Below are positions 12,996 to 22,800 of a stretch of 64,000 nucleotides of DNA, piece after piece (positions within the stretch are counted from its first letter, which is position 1; every line of letters starts with the position of its first letter). Origin of the DNA: Chaetorhynchus papuensis (Eukaryota > Chordata > Aves > Passeriformes > Rhipiduridae); assembly GCA_013396525.1 (NCBI GenBank), contig VWYX01000759.1, forward strand, positions 62,001 through 126,000, given 5' to 3'. The translations under genes were made by a program, and so were the position numbers. The notes under the pieces are model-generated. The model saw only the letters and a program-made list of their open reading frames with translations, had not been told where the DNA came from and searched no databases.

Positions 12996-13367
12996 GAATC
13001 ATAGAATCACCAAGTTAGGGAATGGTTTGGGTTGGAAAGGACCTTAAAGATCACCTGGTTCCAACCCGTCTGCCATGGGCAGGGACACCTTCCACTAGAC
13101 CACGTTTCTCAGAGCCCCATCCAGTCTGGCCTTGAACACGTTCAGGGATGGGGCATCCACAGCTTCTCTGGGCAACCTGTGCCAGGGCCTCACCACCCTC
13201 ACAAGTATTTCGTCCTAACATCTAATCCAAAGCTATCCTCTTTCAGTTTAAAGCCATTCTCCCTTGTTCTATCACTGCATGCCTCTGTCAAAAGTCCCTC
13301 TCTAACCTTCTTCTAGCCTCTCTATAAGATCTCCCCTGAGTTTTTTTCCTGGCTGAATAGCCCAAAG
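12996..13367 (-). mobile_element. CR1 LINE, 3' part of a copy split by an LTR
   Basis: Antisense CR1. It begins at its 3' end with GAATCATAGAATCACCAAG, then GGTTTGGGTTGGAAAGGACC, TTAAAGATCACCTGGTTCC, CTGCCATGGGCAGGGACACC, CAGAGCCCCATCCAG, TTGAACACGTTCAGGGATGG, CTCTGGGCAACCTGTGCCAG, and continues into ORF2 C-terminal sequence. It stops at GGCTGAATAGCCCAAAG, where an LTR interrupts it; the element resumes at about 13642. The left end carries the characteristic CR1 terminus. Frameshifts and stops make it noncoding. Confidence 0.92.
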
Positions 13368-13442
13368 TGTTGTCCCAAATATGGGTGTCTGTTACTTGGT
13401 GCACGGCACCAACTCACACACCAAGGCAAGCTATTTCCGCTT

Positions 13443-13448
13443 TTTATT
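13443..13448 (-). terminator. LTR polyadenylation signal (AATAAA)
   Basis: AATAAA on the minus strand, about 75 bases downstream of the LTR TATA box and about 75 bases before the LTR 3' end, which is the usual R-region position. Confidence 0.6.
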
Positions 13449-13521
13449 CTAGTTTGTGCAAAGTAGGGAGCTGGGTGGTAACCCACAAAGTGTTGGCTCC
13501 CCCGTCATCAAAACTATACAC

Positions 13522-13529
13522 TATTTATA
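13522..13529 (-). promoter_or_regulatory. LTR TATA box
   Basis: TATAAATA on the minus strand, inside the nested LTR and about 26 bases downstream of a CCAAT box. The arrangement is that of an LTR U3 promoter. Whether it is active is unknown. Confidence 0.6.
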
Positions 13530-13554
13530 CATTTTAACAAATGCATCAGCATTC

Positions 13555-13559
13555 ATTGG
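13555..13559 (-). promoter_or_regulatory. LTR CCAAT box
   Basis: CCAAT on the minus strand (context AACCAATGAATG), correctly placed upstream of the LTR TATA box. Confidence 0.5.
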
Positions 13560-13641
13560 TTACAGATTACATTACTTTTTAATTAATTATTACTCAACCA
13601 CCCTATTTGTAGTTATATCCCTCACTTCTAATTAGTCCACA

Positions 13642-13822
13642 TTCGTAGTTCTTCCCTCCATCACTCTGATTGATCATCTTCATGGCCCTCCTCTGGACTT
13701 GCTCCAGCAGGGCCATATTCTTCTTTTGCTGATGGCCCCAGAGCTGGGTGTAGCACCCCAGATGGGATCTCACTAGAGCAGGGAAGCAGGGTAGAAAATC
13801 ACCTCCCTTGATCTGCTGGTCA
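13642..13822 (-). mobile_element. CR1 LINE, 5' part of the copy split by the LTR
   Basis: Continuation of the antisense CR1 after the LTR. TTCGTAG and then TGATCATCTTCATGGCCC, CTCCTCTGGACTTGCTCCAG, CAGAGCTGGGTGTAGCACCC, GGGATCTCACTAGAGCAGGG and AATCACCTCCCTTGATCTGC match CR1 ORF2 antisense in the order expected. It is 5'-truncated near 13822, where similarity stops. Together with 12996-13367 it makes one copy of about 550 bases. Confidence 0.88.
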
Positions 13823-16386
13823 TCAAAGAAAGCATCAGAAAGACATCAACAGCCTCAATCCAAGTACACTGTAGTGAACAGGTATCTCCTGCTTGCTACT
13901 TTCTGGATCAAGATCCAGTCATAAATGTAAAAACTCTATATTTGTATAACACACATGTGTTATATATTTACACATGTGCACCCAAGCACGTGTACAGTGC
14001 TCATTTAGGCCTGCACAGCATAGCCATTGTTACGTGACAGTAGTCAGTGAACCAAGACTGATGGTTTAAATAAATGGGATTGCTCATGTGAAGAATTCAA
14101 GCCACCTTGCAAGAAATTCAGCCAAGTGTATATTGATGGAAATCCAGAAGGAAGCACTGCAGCAGCACTGCCTGACCGCCTGCATGATGCAGGCCATGGG
14201 ACTTGTCACAGCAGCAATGTGCCTTCTGCCCCAGTGTAGATGCCTTTTGTGGAGGAAATCAACTCTGACTCTTGATGCGTTGTCCCAGTGCTGTCAAAAG
14301 CAAATCTGACCTCCACTTAGGCTGGGTGGGTTATGTCCCTCCCAGCTTCAGATCTCTGCATGAGGGGTATTCAAGCTTGTTTCCCTCCACCCCAGGTTCT
14401 CTCTTAGGTCAGGAAAGAGCCATGGGCAGTTTTGGGCCATGATTAATCTCAGCCAAAGTTAGATATCTAAAATGGTGTAGATGAACTGCATCCTGCAAGA
14501 CCCTATTTTTGTCTGTGGGCTATAATGGGAGTCCAAAGTAACCACCCCTGCTGAAGGTGCTGAATCAGTTGCCTCTGCCTTCAGCCTGTGAATCTTGTCC
14601 TTGTATTTTCTGACAGAGTGGAGGAATTCCTGTTCCTTGGTAAAGTTTTCTTTCTTTATCTTTTTGAGAAAAAAATTGGAGTGATTGGTTGTAATCTTCA
14701 TAAGGCACACCTTTAAAACCCCTTGGCCATTCTTTGAGGTCCTCTCTGATTTCCAGTGTTCCCCTTGATATCAGAAGTTGGTGAACTGAAGCAGCATTAG
14801 TCCTGTGATTCCCACAATGGATTTAGTACAGATCCGTTCAAAGATCCAAAGTTTGCATTTGTGTTTTGGCCAAAGTGCAGCACTGCAAGTTTGCTATCTA
14901 ATCATGACCCATGATTGGTCAGAGCCATGGATGCCTGAGGGGATTCTCTGCCTATGGAGCATCTCTTAAGACTGTTGCTTGATGGTATTGCCATTGACAT
15001 ATTGACAATATTTTTTGATTAAACTTACCACACAGTTTATTGATCTCTTCATCTTCTGTCTTTCTGGTGTAAATGTTGGTGCCCATCAAAATCCTTTACA
15101 TATATTTAAGCTGTTCTACCACCCCTATTACTGCTATAAAAAACTGTCATGATAGGACATAAATTCATTTCATAGGAGTTATTTTCCATAAATATAAGTT
15201 GATTATCATTATCTATATATAATTCTACATAGTCCTCAATCCTTTTGTCAATTGTGTTGATATTTTACTAGGGTCAGCATCAGACTGATAGAATGAGGTT
15301 GACCTATTTATTTATCCATTAGCCTGGGGTACTAATTTGACATTACAATTTGTCCATGCTCTTCCTCTTTACCAATTTTCTTTCACCCTTGAGTGCTGAA
15401 GGTTTTTGAAATCCTGATGCGTGTCTGTCTTTAGTTTGCCTAGCACCTTGCCTAGCACAGCACTGAGTGGAGTCATGTGGAAGTTATGGTACAAATGAAT
15501 CAGAAATATAAGCATTTGGACTGTCTTGATTATCCTACTTGACAAGCATTTTTATTGCTTAAGAGCAGTAGTGTAGACTATAATATGTTCACTGTAGTGT
15601 TAGAGGTTTTCTTCCTTTGGTAACCTGAAAATGTTGGGTGGGAAGCTTGGAAATCTGGCTTTAGAATGTGAGCAGTGGTTGTGAGAAAAGTTGTTGTTTG
15701 TCTGCAGATCCATAAAAATGAAAAGTTTAGACAAAAATTTTTAAGCCATATATGGACTGTCTGTATTATTAAAGCCTAAGCTAGTGGTTTTTAAATTGCA
15801 GTTTGTGGATCTTAATGATCACTGAAGCCATGGTAAGTATTCCACTGGCACATCAGATTTGCCACTTGCGATGTGATGTCTTCACTTCTGTGATCTGGGA
15901 GTAGCCCACCATCTTTAACCCCTTTAACCACAATCTCCCTTTGTGAACAGGATCACAGCATAATAATTTCTTCTCTGAAATACTCCTCAGACCACCAGAT
16001 ATGATGGACTCTGCTGCTATACTCCTCATGACTCTGAAATAGTCCATGGGGAAAAAAAAACATCCAGGGACCTGCTCAGAGGTTGTCTTAGGACCAATGG
16101 ATGAACTAGAATGAGTTGAATGTCCTTAGCTGTTTGCAGCCCAGAGACTCCTGCAAAACAGGCTTAATTATTGCAGTCACTCAGAGGCATTGAAAGGCAT
16201 TGCTGTTTGCTGCAAAAAAGGGTGTGGACCAAGATGTGCTGCTAGATTTTTGTAGAGGTAATTAAGGGGCCATCTACAATGTAAACTGTCCAAATAAATT
16301 TGGCAGAGTCTCTGCCAGAAGCTAGATAGTGAAAACTAACCTAGCTTCTGTTAGCCCACTGACTACATTAGTTTATTGTCTTGAAT

Positions 16387-16410
16387 TTAAATCCTTTGCA
16401 AAGGATTTAA
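16387..16410. repeat. Perfect 24-bp palindrome
   Basis: The left half TTAAATCCTTTG is followed directly by its exact reverse complement CAAAGGATTTAA with no spacer. The flanking bases break the symmetry. It shares the ATCCTT/AAGGAT core with the palindrome 140 bases to the right. It could be the remnant of a small terminal-inverted-repeat element, a dimeric protein-binding site or chance. Confidence 0.95.
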
Positions 16411-16550
16411 TGATGTTGAGGATATTGGCTTTTTAGTTGTGCCTTTGGGTTATACGGTTGTATCCGGCTAAAAAAAATAATTAGATAAAGGAATAAACCT
16501 ATAGACCTGTCTGACTGGTTGATCTTGGAGACAGCACAACTATCTAAATG

Positions 16551-16576
16551 AAAAATATCCTTCTAAGGATATTTTT
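16551..16576. repeat. Inverted repeat, 12-bp perfect arms with 2-base spacer
   Basis: Left arm AAAAATATCCTT, spacer CT, right arm AAGGATATTTTT, exact complements. It could extrude as a cruciform or fold as a tight hairpin in RNA. It shares the ATCCTT/AAGGAT core with the palindrome at 16387-16410. Confidence 0.95.
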
Positions 16577-16609
16577 TGATGGAAATTGAGTTGTTTAGTG
16601 GGAGGAAAT

Positions 16610-16620
16610 GGATATTATCC
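16610..16620. repeat. Short palindrome GGATATTATCC
   Basis: Five-bp arms around one base. Alone this is unremarkable. It is listed because it carries the GGATATT word also found at 16420-16426 and 16567-16573, near two much stronger palindromes. Confidence 0.8.
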
Positions 16621-19157
16621 GGTGGAAGCCATTGCCAAGGTCCTTCTATTATTCACACAATCAACATATTCCTAGCTCTAGGGAAAGGTGCTCCACCAAG
16701 CAGGACTATAATCCAGGAGTTACTTCTCTGGGAACAATAGAAAATTCAAAAATGTCGAGAAACCTGTAGAGGGAATGGAACATTTGCTCTCCAGGATAGT
16801 TGTTTGTGAACAGCTTGGGTGCTCTCTGTGGGAGGATCCAGGCGTGTCTCTGCTGGCAGGAGCTAAAGCTCATGTCACCCTGAACACCTACACAGCAGGA
16901 TGTTCTTGCCAGCCAGGGACTCCAAGTCTGGAGTGAAGCCACTGAAGCTGGACCTGTGTACGTGAATCAGGTGGACTCTTCCCGTGGTTTGGCAGAAAGA
17001 TTGAGGGATCAGAGAGAACCTTTGGGTTTGGGGTGACAACTTGCACTGCCTGGGTCTCTTCCAGCTCACAATGTAGAATGTTGATTGCCACATCAACACC
17101 CCAAAGCAGATTTTAGCTCTGGTGAAGAGGTGACGGAAAAAGCAAACCAGGCAATGGAAAGGTCATACATGGCCTCCAAGAATCTCCTTTGAATTGTGTT
17201 TTGTTGTCTGGCAGATAATACTTTGAAAGTCTACCTTCGCCCGAAGAGGAGCCTAAGGCCACCTAGATGCTGATTTTCAGTAGTGCCATGTTGGGAGAGG
17301 CAAAATGGAAAAAAAAAACCAAAACAATTCTAAAACACGGAAACACTTTCGAAACTGAGAGCTTGCTAGTGCACATATTGCTCTGCTGTGGATTTTATGT
17401 TTGCCTGTAGATCAGAACAGGAAGCAAGGTTTTGAGAGCTTCTGTAAGAAAACCTCAAAGCTTTTGATGGTAGTATAAATGTCAAGTATGTTATAAAAAG
17501 GAGGAAAGTACCAGACTCTGTTCTGTTCAAGACAATAGGGACTTTATAACATTACAGGAAGCTGCATGTAAGAATTACAGAGAAGTTAAGTCTGTGGTAT
17601 TAATGCACTGTAATAATGCAGGTCTCCTAGCATTCAGTTTATCCCTCTTCAGTACATTCCCAGGCACAAGCAGCATCACACTGGTTGAACTGTGGAGTGT
17701 AGACTTGTCATTTTCAAAAGCACTTAAAGAGAATTTTTCCCCAAGTTCCGGTCCTCCTAAGTAAAGAGGTTGAAGGAAAGTAGTGAAAAGCAAGCTCTTA
17801 TGCTTAGTTGTACACCAGATAAGTTGGTCACTAGAAAGCATTGTCTGTAGCATCTGCTCTTGAAAAAAGGACAGAACCAGTGATATTAGAAGGACAGAGA
17901 GTGGGAAGGCAGGCTATATCTGGACCCTGTACAAGCAATGAGCTGGTAATTATTCACATCTCAAAGACGTTTGAATGAAGCAGGAAAGTAAAAACTTCTC
18001 CCTCAGACCTGGATATGTGCTGGACATAAAAAGGTAGGATTTCTTTATGCTTGGACACACTCTAGGAAGGTTAGAATAAGAAGTGACCCTGAAAATAGTT
18101 CAGCAGTCATCTACTCCTTTGCTGCTGGCCTTGTACCAACCATCTATGATTCTGTCTTGGCTGAGCTGAAGCAGAACCTATTATAGTCTACCCAAGACTA
18201 AATTGTCTGTTGATAATAAGACGGTGGAGAAACTGAATTATAAAGTACAAATATATCTATGGGAGAATATATTAAGGAGTCCTGAATGAGTGTTCTATCT
18301 TATTCAGCAGCCTTTTGTGTGTTTTTCTTCTTCATTTTTTACCATAGATTGTTGCTGGGGATTTCTGAGTTGATCATACACATGGACCAAATGCACTATA
18401 TTTAACATTTCAGGGTTTTTGTTCCCTATTTTTGTACCAGTAAACCAATGCTGACAGTGTATTAAGATGGATAAGTGAAATTTTAAAAACAATCAAGTTG
18501 TATTTGCAAGCTGAGAGAGAAAGAATAACAAGTGATATGGACTACCAGAGCCCACTGGGGCAATTTCTAGACTTTATTTTGTTGCTGTGAAATGTTTATA
18601 CAGTCTAATGAGTAGTAGGGGGAGAAGTTATCCTGTAAACTTAAGTAACATCTTGCCTTTCTAAAAACATTTATTTATGAGCCCAAGAAAAAACCCCCTT
18701 TTTCACCTTTTTCAAGCATTATCCCTTTCCACTAGCTTTGCTAGAACATGCCAGCTCTCCCACACCAGTAAATATGAGAAGAGTAGATGTGGTGAATATG
18801 AAATTTCCTGAATTACTGGTGAGCACTAGGCTAAGTTTTTGCTTACAGCTGTCTTGTGTTCTCACCACGGGAATAAGTGCCAATCTGCATGGCAGGCTGC
18901 AGCAGAGTTCTGGATCCCCAGTGCTCCTCTTCCTTGTATAAAGGTTCTTCCTGATTACTGACTTCTTTCTGACCCCATCCCTCTTTGTCATGGGAGATGT
19001 CTCCTTGGCGGGCTCAGTTACCTGCTTTGCACTGCTTCTTGGTCACTTTTCTGTCCCTCTTGCTACTCCCTAGTGACCAAAGCAATGCTCAGAAGGGGAG
19101 TCGCTGACAACTCTCTCAAAGCTTGCTTGTCTCCGCCTGCACTCATGGTAATTAATA

Positions 19158-19713
19158 GTATCACAGAATCGCAGAATATGCTGAGTTGGAAGGATCATCA
19201 AATCCAACTCCTGGTCCTGCACAGCACCATCCCCAAGAATCACACCACATGCCTGACAGAATTGTCCACATGCTCTTGAACTCTGTCAGGCTTGGTGCTG
19301 TGACCACTTCCCTGGGGAGCCTGTTCCAGTGTTCAACCACCCTCTGGGTGAAGAACCTTTTTCTGATATCCAACCTAAACCTCCCCTGACACGACCTCAG
19401 GCCCTGTCACTGGTTGTGGGAGTGAAGAGATCAGTGCCTGCCCCTCCTCTTCCCCTCACAAGTAGACTATGATGAGGTCTCCCCTCAGTCTCCTCTAGGC
19501 TGAGCAGATCAAGTGACCTCAGCTGCTCCTCACACAGCTTTCTCTCAAGGCCCATCACCATCCTTGTGACCCTCATTTGGACACTCTCCAATAGTTTAAT
19601 GTCTTTCTTACATTGTGTCACCCAAAACTGCCCCCAGCACTTGAGCTGAGGTCCCCCCAATGCACAGCAGAGCGGGACAATCCCCTCCCTTGCCTGGCTG
19701 GCAATGCTCTCCC
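19158..19713 (-). mobile_element. CR1 LINE, 3' portion
   Basis: Antisense CR1 of a subfamily different from that at 12996. It starts with the CR1 terminus (ATCACAGAATCGCAGAATATG), then TGAGTTGGAAGGATCATC, AAATCCAACTCCTGG, a TGTGACCACTTCCCTGGGGAG block, CTGTTCCAGTGTTCAACCAC, GGTGAAGAACCTTTTTCTGA, TATCCAACCTAAACCTCCCC, and further ORF2 sequence up to about 19713, where similarity ends. The C-terminal ORF2 frame is partly open (see the remnant at 19397-19713). About 555 bases, 5'-truncated. Right boundary approximate. Confidence 0.92.
19397..19713 (-). pseudogene. CR1 ORF2 C-terminal remnant
   Basis: On the minus strand the frame from about 19713 down to 19397 encodes the region C-terminal to the reverse transcriptase core of CR1 ORF2. 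Recognisable pieces are SIASQAREGIVPLCCALGG, QLKCWGQFWV, KKDIKLLESVQMR, TRMVMGLERKLCEEQLR and LDLLSLEETEGR. The family form continues past the last piece into an RRLRGDL-type block, which is altered here, indicating a frameshift. The open frame extends upstream to 19822, but the first 36 residues or so are not CR1. It is a dead fragment with no catalytic core. Confidence 0.8.
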
Positions 19714-19786
19714 CAGGTCTAAACCCAAACAGTTGAAGGGGTAGTTTAGGGTGCTGTAAATTCCAATGCAGTTCCCAGCTGACACT

Positions 19787-19812
19787 AGTGGGACTTGATA
19801 GTGGGACTTGAT
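19787..19812. repeat. 13-bp perfect tandem duplication
   Basis: AGTGGGACTTGAT occurs twice head to tail. It lies just outside the CR1 at 19158-19713, so it is a local duplication and not part of that element. Confidence 0.9.
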
Positions 19813-22800
19813 GGTGTCTCATACATGTGTAAGTGATTCTCTGAACTGTGTCTCTTGTTTGTAGGGAAGGAACAGCAGAGAGTAGAAAAAAAGAACATAA
19901 TTTTCAAAAACTATTTTGAAGCCTTATATAGCTAGCCTCCTTTTAAGTCCAAGAAATTTAACTTCACAGAAATATGATGATTTATACTTGCAAATTGAGA
20001 TTTGTCATGTCAGCAACTTTCATTTGCTTAGTATTGCTTTTCTAGCAGTGCTGAATCTCTGTGTCTTTAATTTTTATTAGTTAGATCAAAATCCTGGTGC
20101 CTGGAGTAGGATTTGTGCAGCCAAAGAGTTAGGAAGATTGAAGTCTGGATAATCATTATTATTTCAGCTCTGCTTTTGTGCCTTCAGAGGTCATAAAAAT
20201 CATCCCTTGCCACAGATATTATTTTTCACTCACTAAAAGGAAAGATTAAAGTAGAGGGTTTTTTTCTTTTTTTTTTTTGTCCCGCACTTAGCCAAAGATT
20301 TTCAGGAAGTATGTTTCCCTTTCTTAAAACAAAAACATGGAGTGATTGAAATGCAGGGTATCATTTTCATATTTTTAATTTCCTACTGCAGCTCATACTG
20401 CAGCAATCATACTTTGGAGCTCCTCAGATCGTAGAGATTTTGATAACATTAGAGATATGCTCAAGATCTAGTCACCCTTGAGTTAAAAGGATGCAAACTG
20501 TGTCTAGCAAACATGGCATTTCCATAGAAGATTTGAATTAGTTTGCTTTCATAGTGCTGTTGCAAAACAGGCACACAGAACCACCTCACAAGCAAAACAG
20601 GGGCATCAAAAAGACAATATACCTTCCTTCCTGAGGCAGATATTTCAGGAGTCGGGGAAACACAGCTTCCTGTGTTCTCACATGGATTTAGATAATGAAG
20701 CTCTTGACTGATTCAGAAAGAATGGAGCACTGCACAGTTGCTTGAAAATATTACGATGCTACTGTACAATGTGCTGTAGCATTGAATGGCCAGATGCAGT
20801 GAAGCCTTCCGTGTACATGTCCTAGTAAACAATCCCAGCCCTCAGGCTGTGACTGGTCTTTTCACATTGTACTCAGGCTGGCATGGGAGGAGCTGGAGAT
20901 GAGTGGCAGGTGGGAAAAAAATAAAGGCATAGTAATGATGAACATGAAGAGGTTAGAAACGGCTGGTTCACTTCTGTTCTTTTAAAGATGTGATTATGGG
21001 TGGGGCTGGCAGCTTTGGTTGTCATTAAAGTCATGTGATACCTGGCAGCTCAATATTATGCTTTTAATTATTACTCACGTTCTCAAGGCTCAACCAGGCA
21101 GGCTGAAATTTTCAATGCAGTGTGCTGCCATAAGGTAAATGTAGCAGGCAAATGAGGCCAGCATGGCTTTTTTTCCCCCTCCCAAAGAGGAGTTTAAGGT
21201 AAAATTAAAAACAAATTAAAATTTATTATCACTCTAGTGTTTTTTTTTAATGCTCTCATTTTCATTCTTCCCTCTGCTTTGTAGGGGAGATTCAAAATAC
21301 TGTGGGAAATTGTTGCTTTTCTATAAAAAATGGCTCTTTTCCATTCCTCTGAAAATCTCTCCAAGTATATTCAAGTTAGAAGTCATGTGAAATATGCATT
21401 TTGCACAAATTTGCACAGTAGAAGCTTGCAGGTCTTTTTAGAATTCAAATCTCCTGAAAACACCTTCCTGACTGGCCAACTTCCAGCCCTGGCAATGTCC
21501 TCGTGTGCAGACTCCATCCCTGAAGAGCATCTGTGTCTGTGGTGGGCTGGAAAGCATCTCCTGTGACGGTGTCTTGAACTGCTATGGACAGCTGCTGGAA
21601 GTGAGAACAGAATGGAGAGAACAGCTCTGCTGTGCATGATATTTTCCTGATGCCACAGTGGTATGGAAGAGAAAGCTCTCTTAGCAAATGTGGGGAGGTT
21701 TATATGGAGCTCAGCAGGTCAAGGTGGCAAGAGGGGAGAGAAACAGTGTTGGGAGGCTGAGAAATTCAGTTTAAGTGGATGAAGGATCTAGCAAAGAGGG
21801 AGGTGTGTGGGAAGACAGCTAGAGTCAGCTCTGTGGCTGTAGAGAAGGAGAGGTGACTGCACAAGGAAAACTGTAATCAGTGAAGTCCAGTGTCCAAGGC
21901 TGGATGTGTTCTTCTCCATGTGAATGAGAAGGGTGAGAGGCTTTTCTCTTCAGAAAAGGATCCCGGCCTGGGAAATGTTTGCTCCTTCTCAGGGTCCTGA
22001 TGAAAGATGCCCTAAGCAGGCACACTCTGCTGCTTCTACTTCAGTGTAACCATCTTGTCTTTCCCAAGCACGTGGACACATGGAGAACCATAACCACTCA
22101 CACTAATGTGGATTTGGCAGTAGGATCTCTGAACACCTGAGGGTTTCTCAGTGCAAGATGGCAACTTTACAGTACTTGGGGAAAAGAGCAGAAAAGGCAG
22201 TCTTTGACTGGAAATGAATTTCTAGACCTCTTGAAATATTTTCATTACTGCTGATGCATCTGTGTAAGAGAATTGGGAATTTTTGTCTTTCACTCGATTC
22301 ACGTCAGAGTCTTGCTGGAAAGCAAAACACAACACAGCTGTTATCAAGAGAGTGGAGTTCACATTCAGTTGGAACATTTGGTGTGCACGGGGGTGAGCAG
22401 TGCTGAGACAGCATTGCATCAATGGCGCTGCTTGTCGGGCTCGCACGTTGCCTCTCGGCATCAGGCCTGAGACAGCTTTTGGATAAACAATTTGTCCTGT
22501 CTTTGAGGGCATTGCCATGGCATCTTTCTACCTGAACAGAAGCATGACCATGCTGAAAAATAGCTACTGAACTTGGGTTAATGGCAAAATCACGGAACTT
22601 TAAAGCAACTGCAATCAAAAAATTGGCTCCGAACAAGTCAGCCAAGGTGCAGTAAGGCTGCAGCAGTGATTTTCTGGTGGGAAAGTGAGTTTATTGAGAA
22701 CGGGGTACCTCTAATTTTAATGGGTGGTCCCTGTTTAAATTTTCTTTTCCCATTTCCTTTTTCCCAGTTCAACAGAATTAGAACTGATGTGTAAAGTGCT

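Larger units (their letters stand above)
13368..13641 (-). mobile_element. Solo LTR of an endogenous retrovirus, nested in CR1
   Basis: A block of about 274 bases interrupts the CR1 at a defined point. Read on the minus strand it starts TGTGGACTAATTAG, ends GGGACAACA (canonical TG...CA ends), and has promoter and polyadenylation signals in the order expected of an LTR: CCAAT (13555-13559), TATAAATA (13522-13529), then AATAAA (13443-13448) about 75 bases past the TATA box. No internal gag/pol/env sequence is present, so it is a solo LTR left by recombination between two LTRs. I could not see a matching target-site duplication, so the boundaries are best guesses; the right edge could extend to about 13671. 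The family is not assignable by eye; an avian ERVL-like group is possible. Confidence 0.75.
13823..19157. other. Unique noncoding stretch with a palindrome cluster
   Basis: No gene is recognised. The notable content is structural: an 8-bp-arm hairpin at 13945-13964 and a group of strong palindromes at 16387-16410, 16551-16576 and 16610-16620 (listed separately). AT-rich DNA dominates 15000-15350. Open frames (62-92 codons) have no recognisable domain. Confidence 0.5.

Noticed and set aside
13945..13964. Hairpin TATAACAC / GTGTTATA
   Set aside because: Eight-bp AT-rich stem in an alternating purine-pyrimidine stretch; expected by chance.
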